The translations under genes were made by a program, and so were the position numbers. The notes under the pieces were generated by a model, which was not told the DNA's origin, searched no databases, and was given only the letters and a program-made list of their open reading frames with translations. Positions 17,617-27,900 of a DNA stretch of 64,000 nucleotides are shown in pieces. Source of the stretch: Collinsella aerofaciens (lineage in GTDB: Bacteria; Actinomycetota; Coriobacteriia; Coriobacteriales; Coriobacteriaceae); NCBI RefSeq assembly GCF_028206995.1, contig NZ_JAQLFL010000005.1:107087-171086 (forward strand), given 5' to 3'. Positions within the stretch are counted from its first letter, which is position 1. Each line of letters starts with the position of its first letter.

Positions 17617-18963
17617 GGCGGTGGCGCGGCCTAGCCAGTTGCCGCTGTGGTGGTAGATGGTGAACATCGTGGCCGTGATGAGCCAGGTTACGGGGTATAC
17701 CAGCAGCAGGTGCTCAAGCGAGGGATCGAACGGCATAATCGCAAACACCCAGATCACCCTGAGCACGACGGTGCCAAAAATCGTGAGCAACATGGGCTGC
17801 AAGCTCACGCCGGCACCGCGAATGGATCCCGACGCGTTTTCGATAATCGAGAAAATCGCGTAGAACGGCGCGATGAAATGAAGGATCGTCGTGGTGTACG
17901 CCGAAATCGAAGCATCGTCGACAAACAGACGCGACAACGGGCCCGAGAACACCAGCAGCACGGCAGACAGGCCACCAATGAGCATAAACGACAGCACGAG
18001 CGACGTATGGTAGCCCTTGCGCATGCGCTCGTAGTTGCGCGCGCCAAAGTTCTGTGCGGAGAACGTGGTGATCGACACGCCGAGCGCCTCGGTAACCATC
18101 CAGACAATGCCATCCAAACGGCCCGAAAGACCCCACGCCGTGGTGACATCGGCACCAAACGAGTTGACCGACACCTGAATCAAAACGTTGGAAATCGAAT
18201 ACGCAGCAGACTGAAAGCCAAGCGGCAGACCACACGAGATCATGCTCTTACAAATGCCAGGATCAATGCCGAGTTTGGACAGCGAAAGCCGCCACGCCCC
18301 CGGTGCGTGCATCATGCGAATTACGATCATCGTGGCGTTGGAGCAAATGGTCAGCGCCACCGCGATGCCGCAGCCCAGAGCCTCCATATGAAGCACGGCA
18401 ACGAAGATGACATCCAGCACCGCATTAACAAGACAGCCGGAAGCGATGATCACGGCAGGCCCGCGCGTATCGCCCACGGCACGCAGCAGCGCGGTCCCCA
18501 TATTGAGCAGCAGCGCCGCAACCATGGCGGCAAAGTAGCAACGAGCATAGGCAACGCCCTCGGCCAAAAGTTCATGCGGCGTATTCATCAAAACGAGCAT
18601 GGGCTCAACGAACACTATGCCAAGAATCGAGAAGACGATACCGCCCACCAGCGCGAGCGTCATGGCCGTGTGGACCGAACGACTCAGTCGCTCATCATCG
18701 TGCTGGCCAAAAAACTGACCGGTAATGACCGCGCAGCCGGCGCCGACGCCAACGCAAAAGCCAATGCAGAGCTCGGTAAGCACCATCGTGGCTTGAATGC
18801 CACCCAATGCGAGCTTGCCACCAAACTGGCCGACGATAAACGTACCGATAAGCGTGTAAGCCTGTTGAAAAAACGAACTAAAAAAGATGGGAACGCACAG
18901 CGACAGCAATTGCTGCCAAATGACACCTTGCGTTACATCGATCGCCGTAGATTTCTTAGCCAC
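17614..18963 (-). CDS. MATE family multidrug/organic cation exporter
   Basis: This integral membrane protein of 449 aa has about twelve helices in the MATE fold. The N-lobe opens IWQQLLSLCVPIFFSSFFQQ, and a GALLRAVGD-like loop (NMGTALLRAVGDTRGP) sits in the middle. The C-lobe repeats the pattern with EALGVSITTFSAQNFGARN. The GTG at 18963 has GGGGAGG five bases upstream. An ATG 33 bases earlier lacks a ribosome site. Such proteins use Na+ or H+ gradients to export drugs or metabolites, and the substrate is unknown. Its stop codon lies inside the REP repeat. Confidence 0.88.
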   Translation of the reverse strand: MAKKSTAIDVTQGVIWQQLLSLCVPIFFSSFFQQAYTLIGTFIVGQFGGKLALGGIQATMVLTELCIGFCVGVGAGCAVITGQFFGQHDDERLSRSVHTAMTLALVGGIVFSILGIVFVEPMLVLMNTPHELLAEGVAYARCYFAAMVAALLLNMGTALLRAVGDTRGPAVIIASGCLVNAVLDVIFVAVLHMEALGCGIAVALTICSNATMIVIRMMHAPGAWRLSLSKLGIDPGICKSMISCGLPLGFQSAAYSISNVLIQVSVNSFGADVTTAWGLSGRLDGIVWMVTEALGVSITTFSAQNFGARNYERMRKGYHTSLVLSFMLIGGLSAVLLVFSGPLSRLFVDDASISAYTTTILHFIAPFYAIFSIIENASGSIRGAGVSLQPMLLTIFGTVVLRVIWVFAIMPFDPSLEHLLLVYPVTWLITATMFTIYHHSGNWLGRATA

Positions 18964-19088
18964 ACGCCCTCCCCACACGCATACGTCAAACAGCAAAACA
19001 GCAATTTAAAACCAAAGCCAAATCCAGCTTAGCACCGACCGGCGGCGACCGAAACACCCCGAATTAGAGCACAGTGCGGAATAACTGC

Positions 19089-20003
19089 CTAGTGATACAA
19101 ACCCGGCTGGTAGTGATACTCATTGCTCACGTGCGGGCACACCTGCCAAAAGGCGACGGCGCTCGCCGCGGCCACGTTAAGCGAATCGACCCCGTGCGCC
19201 ATCGGAATGCGCACCGCGTGGTCACAGCCGGCAATGGTCTTGGCGCCCAAGCCGGCACCCTCGGTACCCATAAAGATTGCCAGGCGGTCAATCTCCTGCA
19301 GCACGGGATCGTCAAGCGATACGGAATCGTCCGTCAACGCCATAGCGGCACACGAAAAACCGGCATCGTGCAACGCGCTCAGACCATCATGCGGCCACAC
19401 ACGAGCCTCGCTGCCGATACGCGTCCACGGCACCTGAAACACGGTACCCATGCTCACACGAGCCGAGCGACGATACAGCGGATCGCAACACGTAGGGCTC
19501 ACCAGAATACCGTCGACATTAAGCGCGGCGGCCGAGCGGAAAATCGCGCCAACATTGGTGTGGTCGACAATACCCTCGAGCACGCACACGCGCACCGGAC
19601 GATCCCCCGCCGCCTCGACGACGCCGCCCAAGAACTCATCAACCGGAATCTGACGCGGACGACGGAACGCCGCCAGCGCGCCGCGCGTCACGTTAAAGCC
19701 CGTCAACTGCTCCATGAGCTCCATGGAGGCCACGAACACGGGAACCGGACCCGATCCCTCGCGCACGACAAGCTGGTCAAACAGCGGCATCATCTGGTCG
19801 AGCCAGCGCTCGCCCAGAAGAAAGCTCACCGGCTCATATCCGGCGCGCACGGCACGCTCGATGACCTTGGCGCTCTCCGCAATAAAGATGCCCTTTTGCG
19901 GCTCCAGCACGCAGCGAAGCTCACGCTCGGTCAGTCGCACGTAGGCATCGAGCCGCTCGTCCTCGAGCGAATCAATTCGCAGAACCTCAACGGCATCAGT
20001 CAT
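19089..20003 (-). CDS. TrmH/SpoU family RNA 2'-O-methyltransferase
   Basis: This SPOUT-class methyltransferase is about 304 aa from the ATG at 20003. An N-terminal substrate-binding region (IFIAESAKVIERAVRAGYEP) precedes the knotted catalytic domain. The three family motifs are visible: DHTNVGAIFRSAAALNVDG, FMGTEGAGLGAKTI and IPMAHGVDSLNVAAASAVAF. The target could be rRNA or tRNA. A start 11 codons upstream (20036) is possible, and neither start has a well-spaced ribosome site. The gene stands alone on the minus strand, followed by the MATE gene 125 bp downstream. Confidence 0.88.
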   Translation of the reverse strand: MTDAVEVLRIDSLEDERLDAYVRLTERELRCVLEPQKGIFIAESAKVIERAVRAGYEPVSFLLGERWLDQMMPLFDQLVVREGSGPVPVFVASMELMEQLTGFNVTRGALAAFRRPRQIPVDEFLGGVVEAAGDRPVRVCVLEGIVDHTNVGAIFRSAAALNVDGILVSPTCCDPLYRRSARVSMGTVFQVPWTRIGSEARVWPHDGLSALHDAGFSCAAMALTDDSVSLDDPVLQEIDRLAIFMGTEGAGLGAKTIAGCDHAVRIPMAHGVDSLNVAAASAVAFWQVCPHVSNEYHYQPGLYH

Positions 20004-20049
20004 AGCAGCCAGCCCGCACCCTTCTTTACAGCACATCTATACCAAACGA

Positions 20050-20068
20050 GGCGACGCTAAGCGCCGCC
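20050..20068 (-). terminator. possible weak terminator after folA
   Basis: Arms GGCG-CGC and GCG-CGCC with one internal mismatch are followed on the minus strand by TCGTTTGG, 45 bases past the folA stop. The T-run is poor. Confidence 0.4.
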
Positions 20069-20112
20069 CCATGCATTCAATCAACACGATGATACCGTTC
20101 ACGCCAGACGAT

Positions 20113-20631
20113 TTACGCCTCGATGCGACGATACGTCACGAACTCATAATTGACGCCCTCGTCACCCTCACCGGCGGCAATCGTCGCGACCCCGCTACGC
20201 TGCGCAATCTCCCACGCGGGATCGGCGTCCAAGTCGGGAAAATACGTGTCCACGACATGCACGCAGTGGTTATGAGTGACCTCGGCCTCCACGCAGTACG
20301 GCAAAAACTGCCGATAGACATCGCCGCCACCGATCACCCAGGCAACGAGCTCATCGGCAACCGCAGAGAGCGCTTCGTCAACGCTATGCACCACGTCGAC
20401 GCCCTCGCGGGTAAAGCCTATATCGCGCGTAAGCACGATATTGCGGCGGTTCTTGAGAGGACGCCCGCCGGGAAAACTCAGCAGCGTCTTGCGTCCCATG
20501 ATAACCGGGCAGCCCTTGGTGCAGGCCACAAAATGGCGCATATCGGCGCGATTGGACACCACCATATCGCCCTCGCAGCCAATACCCCAGTCGTCACACA
20601 CGGCGACGATGGCAGAAAGCTTACACGTCAT
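20113..20631 (-). CDS. folA: dihydrofolate reductase
   Basis: This enzyme reduces dihydrofolate to tetrahydrofolate with NADPH and is 172 aa. The family's opening LSAIVAVCDDWGIGCEGDM, the FPGGRPLKNRRNIVLTRD segment and VIGGGDVYRQFLPY are all clear. I prefer the ATG at 20631. A GTG three codons earlier overlaps the thyA end and lacks a ribosome site. The gene follows thyA by 9 bases, so the dihydrofolate made by ThyA is recycled by its operon partner. Confidence 0.93.
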   Translation of the reverse strand: MTCKLSAIVAVCDDWGIGCEGDMVVSNRADMRHFVACTKGCPVIMGRKTLLSFPGGRPLKNRRNIVLTRDIGFTREGVDVVHSVDEALSAVADELVAWVIGGGDVYRQFLPYCVEAEVTHNHCVHVVDTYFPDLDADPAWEIAQRSGVATIAAGEGDEGVNYEFVTYRRIEA

Positions 20632-20640
20632 GCGCGTCAC

Positions 20641-21489
20641 CTACACCGCAATGGGGATGTTCTTGACCTGAGGGCCGTGCTCATAGCCCTCGACGATCAG
20701 GTCATCGGTCGTAAACGCATAGAAGTCATGCACATCGGGGTTGAGCGTTACCTTGGGTGCCGCAAACTGCGGACGCTCGATAAGCTCGCGGACGATATCG
20801 ACATGACGATCATAGATATGGGCGTCGGCGATCACGTGCAGCAGCTCACCGGGAATCATATCGACCGACTGCGCGACCATCATCAGCAAAATGGCGTACT
20901 GGCACACGTTCCAGTTGTTCGCGGCTAAAATGTCCTGGCTGCGCTGGTTGAGAATCATGTTGAGCGTCGGCTTGTCGTCCTGAGGACGCTGCGTCACGTT
21001 ATAGGTCACGCTATAGGCGCATGGATAAAGGTGCATCTCGGACAGATCGCTAAACACGTACGTATTGGTCATAATGCGGCGACTATACGGCGTGTGCTTA
21101 AGGTCGTACAGTACACGGTCCATCTGGTCGAAGTCGCCCTCGGCGTAATGGCTCTTCTGACCAATCTGATAGCCGTAGGCTTTACCGATGGAACCGGTCT
21201 CATCGGCCCACTCATCCCAGATATGGCTGTTGAGGTCATGCACGTTATTGGACTTCTTTTGATAGATCCACAGAATCTCGTCCATGGCAGACTTAAGCGC
21301 CGTACGGCGCAGGGTGAGCGCGGGGAACTCCTCGCGCAGATCATAGCGCGCCGTGACACCAAAGTTTTTAATGGTATAGGCAGGGGTGCCGTCCTCCCAC
21401 ACCGGGCGGACCTTTTGGCCCTCGGTGGTGGTGCCATGGTCCAAGATATCGCGGCACATGGTTACAAACTGTTGATCAGCTTTGCTCAT
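20641..21489 (-). CDS. thyA: thymidylate synthase
   Basis: This enzyme makes dTMP from dUMP using methylenetetrahydrofolate; the product is 282 aa. The nucleophile Cys157 lies in MHLYPCAYSVTYNVT, a divergent form of the usual LPPCH context. TLNMILNQRSQDILAANNWN and ELLHVIADAHIYDRHV match the conserved dUMP-binding core. AGGAGGG ends three bases before the ATG at 21489. Longer in-frame sequence upstream (to 21804) is antisense to the DUF134 gene and not part of the protein. It forms an operon with folA. Confidence 0.92.
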   Translation of the reverse strand: MSKADQQFVTMCRDILDHGTTTEGQKVRPVWEDGTPAYTIKNFGVTARYDLREEFPALTLRRTALKSAMDEILWIYQKKSNNVHDLNSHIWDEWADETGSIGKAYGYQIGQKSHYAEGDFDQMDRVLYDLKHTPYSRRIMTNTYVFSDLSEMHLYPCAYSVTYNVTQRPQDDKPTLNMILNQRSQDILAANNWNVCQYAILLMMVAQSVDMIPGELLHVIADAHIYDRHVDIVRELIERPQFAAPKVTLNPDVHDFYAFTTDDLIVEGYEHGPQVKNIPIAV

Positions 21490-21574
21490 TGACCCTCCTG
21501 TCAGTCGCCTACAAGCGAGATTCATTGTAGCCCAGGCGCACGCGGCCCCACAGCCCAAACATAAGCCCTCATTT

Positions 21575-21643
21575 TCTGACATATGCCAGAAATTCCTTGC
21601 GCAAATCCGCACGTTCGCTATTCTATTGTTGACATATGTCAGA
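21575..21643 (+). promoter_or_regulatory. promoter flanked by two palindromic operator-like sites
   Basis: A plausible sigma-70 promoter TTGCGC-16 bp-TATTCT lies at 21597-21624. It is bracketed by two copies of one dyad: TCTGACATATGCCAGA at 21575-21590 and TTGACATATGTCAGA at 21629-21643, with cores GACATATGCC and GACATATGTC. Sites placed upstream of -35 and just after -10 suggest a repressor or autoregulator. The DUF134 helix-turn-helix protein encoded 13 bases downstream is the obvious candidate (inference). Confidence 0.65.
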
Positions 21644-21655
21644 TTTGGAGAGTGT

Positions 21656-22420
21656 ATGGCTGGAAGACGCGAAAAACTGCGCCGCGTTGGGATCATCCCC
21701 GAATATCGCGGCTTTACCCCCGATGGCCTTGCCAGCGGAGACGCTATCGATATGACGGTCGATGAGCTCGAAGTACTGCGCCTGTGCGATCTGGAGGGCC
21801 TCAATCAGGAGGCCGTCGCCCTGCACATGGGCATCGCCCGCGCCACGGTGGCGGCAATCAGCAGCCGCGCGCATCGCAAGGTGGCAAACGCGTTGGTCAA
21901 TGGACGAGCGATTGTCATCGAGGGCGGTAATATCGCATACTCCCCCATCACCACGACGACGGCCGCATGGCCAGCAAAGGAGGTCGGCACCATGAGGGTG
22001 GCAACGACGTACGACAACGGCAACATCTTTATGCACTTTGGCCGCAGCGAGCAGTTCAAGATCTACGACATCCAAGATGGCAAGGTGCTCAACGAGCAAG
22101 TCGTAGGCACCGGCGGCACCGGTCACGGCGCCCTGGCGGGTCTGCTTGCCAACGGTGGCGTTGACACGCTCATCTGCGGCGGTATCGGCGGCGGCGCCAT
22201 CAACGCGCTCACCCAGGCTGGCATCACGGTCTATGCGGGCGCCCAGGGCAGCTGCGATGCCAGCGTCGAGGCCCTCATTGCCGGCACGCTCGCTCAGACC
22301 GGCGAGGCCACCTGCGACTGCCATGGTCACGACCACGAGCACACCCGCGAGCATGGCGAGTCCTGCGGCTGCCACGGCCATCACGAGCACGAGGGCCACG
22401 AGGGCTGCAGCTGCCACTAA
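21656..22420 (+). CDS. DUF134 DNA-binding / NifX-NafY-like fusion with metal-binding tail
   Basis: This 254-aa protein has three parts. Residues 1-100 match DUF134, with a sigma-region-4-like helix-turn-helix (LNQEAVALHMGIARATVAAI). Residues 113-215 match the dinitrogenase iron-molybdenum cofactor-binding (NifX/NafY) fold, with MRVATTYDNGNIFMHFGRSE and TLICGGIGGGAINAL. Residues 219-254 form a tail with 6 Cys and 11 His, arranged as CDCHGHDHEH and CGCHGHHEHEGH. GGAG lies five bases before the ATG. There are no nitrogenase genes here, so a metal- or Fe-S-sensing regulator is more likely than FeMo-cofactor work (inference). Confidence 0.85.
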   Translation: MAGRREKLRRVGIIPEYRGFTPDGLASGDAIDMTVDELEVLRLCDLEGLNQEAVALHMGIARATVAAISSRAHRKVANALVNGRAIVIEGGNIAYSPITTTTAAWPAKEVGTMRVATTYDNGNIFMHFGRSEQFKIYDIQDGKVLNEQVVGTGGTGHGALAGLLANGGVDTLICGGIGGGAINALTQAGITVYAGAQGSCDASVEALIAGTLAQTGEATCDCHGHDHEHTREHGESCGCHGHHEHEGHEGCSCH

Positions 22421-22476
22421 CGACAAGCACCTCGTCGAGAACGCGCTTCCACGCGTGCGACAACCAGCGAACAAAC

Positions 22477-22516
22477 GGCGAAGGCCGCCTGGAATACCAT
22501 CCAGGCGGCCTTCGCC
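22477..22516. terminator. strong bidirectional terminator-like hairpin
   Basis: Perfect 17-bp arms (GGCGAAGGCCGCCTGGA and complement) flank a 6-base loop between the convergent DUF134 fusion and ffh genes. No long T-run follows on either strand, but the position and symmetry fit shared termination. Confidence 0.7.
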
Positions 22517-22536
22517 ATACACGACTCAACTAGTCG

Positions 22537-24012
22537 TTACTTCTTGTTGCGCATCTGCGCTTCCATCTGGCGCAGCAGGTCCATATCGGACTTGGGGCCG
22601 CCCGTTCCCAGGCCGCCCATGCCGCCCAGCCCCATGGCATCCAGACCGGGAATATTGGGCATGCGCATCTTTTTGCCCTTCTTACCCTTCTTGCCCTTCT
22701 TGCCGCCGGCCTGCGCCTGATTGGCCATCGTGCGCATGCGGCCCATCATCTTATTCATCTCGCCCCACTGCTTCATAAGGCTATTGACCTCGGTGGGGGT
22801 CACACCGGCGCCCTTGGCAATGCGGGCACGGCGCTGGCCGTTGATGATGGAGGGGCGAAGGCGCTCCTCCTTGGTCATCGACATGATGATGGCCTCGTTC
22901 TTATCGAAGATACCTTCGTCCAGGTTACCACCCATCTGGTTAAGCGCACGCTGGCCACCGGGGAGCATGCCCAGAATGCCCTTCATGCCGCCCATCTTCT
23001 TGACGGCCTTCATCTGGTCGAGCATGTCGTTCATGGTAAAGCCCTCGCGCAGCATGCGCTCGGCGGCCTCGAGCTGCTCGGCGTCGGCCGCCTCCTGGGC
23101 CTTCTCGATAATGCCGACAACGTCGCCCATACCCAGAATGCGCTTGGCCATACGATCGGGGTAGAACGGCTCCAGCGAATCGGGCTTCTCGCCCATGCTC
23201 ACAAACTTGATGGGCTTGCCGGTCACCTGGCGCACGGAAAGCGCGCCGCCGCCACGGGCGTCGCCGTCGAGCTTAGAGATAATCACGCCGTCAAAGTCGG
23301 TGCGCTCGGCGAAGGTCGAGACGACGTTGACGATATCCTGACCGGTCATGGCATCGACGACCATCAGCACCTGATCGGGCTTGACGGCCTTCTTGATGTC
23401 CACGGCCTCCTGCATCATCTGCTCATCGATCTGAAGACGTCCGGCGGTATCGACGATGACCACGTCGCGCAGGTGGTCGACGGCCTCCTGGATGGCGCCC
23501 TTGGCGATATCGACCGGGTGCGCACCGTCGCCGCGGAAGACCGGTACGCCGATCTCGCCACCGAGCGTGGCCAGCTGGTCGGCAGCAGCGGGACGGTAGA
23601 CGTCGCACGCGGCGAGCAACGGCGAGCGGCCCTGCTTCTTGAGCAGGTAGGCCAGCTTTACGGCAGCCGTGGTCTTACCGGAGCCCTGCAGACCCACAAG
23701 CATGATGACATTGGGAATGCGGTTGCTAAAGACGAGCTTGCTCTCGGTTGAGCCAAGCATCTCGGTGAGCTCATCGAGCACGATCTTGACGACGTTTTGC
23801 GCCGGCGACAGCGACTCCATGACCTCGGCGGTCATGCAGCGCTCCTTGGTCTTGGCGACGAACTCCTTGACGACCTTAAAGTTGACGTCGGCCTCGAGCA
23901 GCGCCATGCGAATATCGCGCATGGCCGAAGTAATATCGGCCTCGGTCAGCTTGCCCTTGCCGCGCAGGCGGTCAAATGTGTCGTTGAGGCGATCGCTCAG
24001 GGAATCAAACAC
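22537..24012 (-). CDS. ffh: signal recognition particle protein Ffh
   Basis: This SRP54 GTPase of 491 aa binds signal peptides and 4.5S RNA. It has an N-domain, a G-domain with GLQGSGKTTAAVKLA and DTAGRLQ, and a methionine-rich M-domain from about residue 300. The M-domain contains the RNA-binding RRARIAKGAG-type motif. The C-terminus carries a Lys/Gly-rich stretch (GGKKGKKGKKGKKMRMPN) and a Gly/Met-rich segment, as in actinobacterial Ffh. It is the last gene of the long operon, 10 bp after ftsY. Confidence 0.97.
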   Translation of the reverse strand: MFDSLSDRLNDTFDRLRGKGKLTEADITSAMRDIRMALLEADVNFKVVKEFVAKTKERCMTAEVMESLSPAQNVVKIVLDELTEMLGSTESKLVFSNRIPNVIMLVGLQGSGKTTAAVKLAYLLKKQGRSPLLAACDVYRPAAADQLATLGGEIGVPVFRGDGAHPVDIAKGAIQEAVDHLRDVVIVDTAGRLQIDEQMMQEAVDIKKAVKPDQVLMVVDAMTGQDIVNVVSTFAERTDFDGVIISKLDGDARGGGALSVRQVTGKPIKFVSMGEKPDSLEPFYPDRMAKRILGMGDVVGIIEKAQEAADAEQLEAAERMLREGFTMNDMLDQMKAVKKMGGMKGILGMLPGGQRALNQMGGNLDEGIFDKNEAIIMSMTKEERLRPSIINGQRRARIAKGAGVTPTEVNSLMKQWGEMNKMMGRMRTMANQAQAGGKKGKKGKKGKKMRMPNIPGLDAMGLGGMGGLGTGGPKSDMDLLRQMEAQMRNKK

Positions 24013-24022
24013 TAGTCACTCC

Positions 24023-24940
24023 TTAATTGGACTCGCCCACCAGGGCGCGGCAGAAATCTTTGGCATTGAACTCCTGCAGATCATCGACCTGCTCGCCCAC
24101 GCCCACGCGCAGGATCGGGAGCTTGAGTTTCTCGGCCACGGCCATGGCGATACCGCCCTTAGCCGTGCCGTCGAGCTTAGTCATGATAATACCGTCCAGG
24201 CCCAGCGCCTCGTTAAACTCGAGCGCCTGGTTCAGACCGTTTTGGCCCGTCGCGGCGTCGATCACAAGCACGACCGAAACCGGCATGGGACCGGCGGCCA
24301 TATTGGCGGCGCGCTTACGGGTCACATTGACCACCTTGGCAAGCTCGCGCATGAGCTCAGGGCTCGTGTGCAGACGGCCGGCGGTATCGATAAGCACCAG
24401 GTCGCTGCCGCGCTTGTCGGCCTCGTCGAGCACGTCGTAGCAAACACTTGCCGGGTCGGAGCCGCGGTCGCGCTTGATAACCGGTACGCCGGCACGCTGC
24501 CCCCACACATCGAGCTGCTCGATGGCGGCGGCGCGGAAGGTGTCGGCCGAACCGATCACCACGTTCTTGCCGCGGGCGGCCATGGCGCTCGCGATCTTAC
24601 CGACCGTCGTGGTCTTGCCGGCACCGTTAATGCCCACAAACAGCACGCAGCTCGGCGTATCGGAAAACGGATCGCGCTCGATGGGCACAAAGTGCTGCTC
24701 GAGCTGCTCGGCCAGGGCACGGCGAAGCTGCGGAGCGGTCTTGAGGTTCTTCTTGGCCGCGGCATCGCGTAGGTCATCGGAGACCTGAATGGCGACCTCG
24801 GCACCCATGTCACCCATAACGAGGGTGTCCTCTAGGTCCTCCCAAAAATCCTCGTCGACCTCGCCGCCAAAGTAAAAGACCTCGTTGAGAGCCTCGCGGC
24901 TGCGCTCAAGTCCGCGCGAGAGTGCGTCAAAGAATCCCAT
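24023..24940 (-). CDS. ftsY: signal recognition particle receptor FtsY
   Basis: This SRP receptor GTPase is 305 aa. The NG domain has FVGINGAGKTTTVGKIA (Walker A), DTAGRLHTSPELM and TKLDGTAKGG. The acidic A-domain of E. coli FtsY is absent; the protein starts MGFFDALSRGLERSREALN, which may form a membrane-binding amphipathic helix. The start codon overlaps the smc stop (TAATG). Confidence 0.96.
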   Translation of the reverse strand: MGFFDALSRGLERSREALNEVFYFGGEVDEDFWEDLEDTLVMGDMGAEVAIQVSDDLRDAAAKKNLKTAPQLRRALAEQLEQHFVPIERDPFSDTPSCVLFVGINGAGKTTTVGKIASAMAARGKNVVIGSADTFRAAAIEQLDVWGQRAGVPVIKRDRGSDPASVCYDVLDEADKRGSDLVLIDTAGRLHTSPELMRELAKVVNVTRKRAANMAAGPMPVSVVLVIDAATGQNGLNQALEFNEALGLDGIIMTKLDGTAKGGIAMAVAEKLKLPILRVGVGEQVDDLQEFNAKDFCRALVGESN

Positions 24941-27900
24941 TATGCATTCACGACCTTTCCGGTTTCGCGATCGAGTTTTTGCGAGACGACGCGACTGACG
25001 CCGTCGGCTTGCATCGAGACGCCATAGAGGACGTCAGCGTCCTCCATAGTACGGCGCTGATGCGAGATGACCAAGAGCTGCGTATCGGAACGCAGTACAT
25101 CAAGGGCGCCGATGAGCTTGGACAAGTTGGCGTCGTCGAGCGCCGCCTCGACCTCGTCCAGCACATAGAACGGCACCGTACGCGTGCGGTACACGGCAAA
25201 GAGCAGGGCGAGCGCCGTCAGGCTCTTCTCGCCACCCGACATGAGCATCATCTTGGTGATGCGCTTGCCGCGCGGCTGCGCCACGACCTCGATACCCGTA
25301 TCAGCCGGGTGCTCGGGGTCGGTCATCTCCAGATGCGCCTGTCCACCCGGGAACAGCATGGCGAAGATCTCGCGGAAGTTCGCATCGACCTTCTCAAAGG
25401 TAACTAGGAAGGCCTTACGCATCTTGCGGTCGATAGCCACGGTTATCTTGGTGAGCGCCTTGCGCGCGCTCTCCAGATCGGCCAGCTGCTCCTCGATGTA
25501 GTCGGCGCGGCGCTTAAGCTGCTCGTACTCCTCCATGGCAACCTGGTTCACGGGGCCCAGATTGTTGATCTGACGCACGAGCTGGTTGAGCTCGCGCTCG
25601 GCGGCATCGCGGTCCGTGGGCGCCGGAAGCATGAGCGCTTCCTCGAGTACCGTAGTGCCATCGGCGGTAATGGCCTTGATGGCCGCCTCCACCTGCACCT
25701 CGAGCTTGCCACGCGCGACCTTGAACTCGTTTTGCGTGGCAGAGGCGGTATCGACTCGCTCCTTAGCGCGGGCAACCTCTGCCTTGGCATCCTCGATGGT
25801 CTTCTTGAGCGAAGCGGAGTCCGCCTCCTCGAGCGAAGCCTGGTCACGCAGACGCGCAGCCCAATCCGAGGCACGCTCCAGCAGGGCCGAATAGCGCTCG
25901 TGCATGGGGTCGACGCGCAGGCGCAGCAGCTCGAGCGAGCGCGAGGCCTGGCGTGTTCCGCGGATACGACGGTCGATGCCCTCAAGACGATGCTCCAGGT
26001 CGGGCACGCGGCCCTTCAGCGAACGCAGGCGTTCGCTCGTCTGGGCTAGGCGAACCTTGGCGTCGGCGAGCTTGCCGGCAGCCTCGGAATCGTCACGGCG
26101 AACGCGGTCGAGTTCGTCGTTGGCCTCGGCAATCTGCAAGCCCAGATCGCTTGCCTGCGCGCGAGCCTCGTCACGCGAACGGGTGAGCTCGTCCACGCGC
26201 GGGCGCGAAGCGCGAACGACCTCGGAGGCCTGCTCGCGGCGCTTGGAGATGCGCACGCGCTCGACCTCGGCATTGTTGGCGCTTTGCTCCAAGCGGCCGA
26301 TCTCGGAGAGCAGCGAGCGGCGCTCGCCTTCAAGACGGGCGATCTCGCCGGCGGCATCGCCCTCGGCGGCACGCGCCTCTTCGACGGCCGCATTGGCCTC
26401 GACGACCTGATCCGACACATGCTCAAACACGGCAGCCAGATCGGGCTCCAGGCCCTCCAGCTCGCGAATGCGACGCTTGCGCTCCAGAGCACCCGAGGCC
26501 TCGCCGGCATCGAGGCCCACGCGTACCAGGCCGCCGCAGGCGACGCGGGCGCCATCGGGGGTCACGTAAGTCACGCCGTCAACGACCGGCGCCGAAAGCG
26601 CGGCAGCAAGATCGTCCACTACGTAATAGCCGCCGAGCAGCGCCTCGACGACGGGTCCGTAGCCTGCGCGCACGGACAGACGATCAACCAGGCGGATACC
26701 GGCAGCGCCCTCAGCGGCGGTAGAGCCGCTCACGCCGCGCGCCACCAGCAGTGCTTCGCCTGAGGCCTTCTTTTGGTCCAGAGCCGCACGACCGGCACGC
26801 TCAAGCTTGGCGGCGTCATCAAACAGCAGCGCATCGATATCGCCGGCGAGCAATTGCTCAACCAGGCCCTCAAGCTCGCGAGGGGCTTCGAGCACATCGC
26901 CCAGGCGACCCATTACGTCATCGCCAAGCGCACCCACCAGACGGCTCACGAGCGGCGAGCTGTCGGCCATGCGCGCATCAAGCTTCTTTTGGCTGGCAAG
27001 CTCCGAGCGCACCTCGGATAACTTGTTGCGTGCCTCGCTCTCACGGGCACGCAGGTCCTTCAGGGCCGCGCGTGCCGTTTCGGTGCCTTCACGCGCATCA
27101 ACCTGAGCCCGGCGCGCTTCCTCAAGAGCGCCCTCAAGCTCCTCGGCGCGGTCGCGACGGCTCTCGAGCGAAGCCGTGACCTCCTCGAGCTGTTCTTCGA
27201 TCTGCTTCAGGCGCGAGGCATACATGTCGTCCTCGACCTCGGCATTGCTCAAGGAATCCTTCACCTTGGCGAGCTCGAGCGCGGCGTTATCGGCCACGCG
27301 CTGCACATCGCGTTGCTCACACGTAAGCTGCGATATCTGATTGTCGAGCGCCACGCGATGCTCGTGGAGCTGGGCGGCGGCAGGTCCGGCGGCGTCAACG
27401 TCCTCCTGGGCCTGCATGTACGCACCGGTCACTTCCTCAAGCTGCGCACGCGCGTCCTCGAGCTCCTCGACCACGCGACGTCGCTGATGCTCGGAGCTCG
27501 AAATCTGCCCGCGCATGTCAGACAGGCGCGACACCATATTGTGGCCCTTTTCCTCGAGCAGGCGCATGTCGGAGTTAATGCGGCCGACCACATCTTGCAT
27601 ATGACGGCGCTGCTCGCCCAGGTCGCCCACAAACAGGCCCTTTTCCTCGAGCATGACCTGAAGCTTCTCGAGCTCACGCTCCTTTTCGCCCAAGCGGTAC
27701 TGCGCAAGCTCCAGCTCGGCGGCGCCTTCCTTGGAACGGCTCTCCAGGTCGTTCCACTGCGACTGCAGCGAACGCAGCTCGTCGACGGCTAGCATCTGCG
27801 TAAGCTCGTTCGCGCGCGAGGACAGCTCTTTGTACTTGCGCGCGCGATCGACCTGACGCTCCAACGGTCGCAGCTGACGGGCGATTTCCTTATTGATGTC

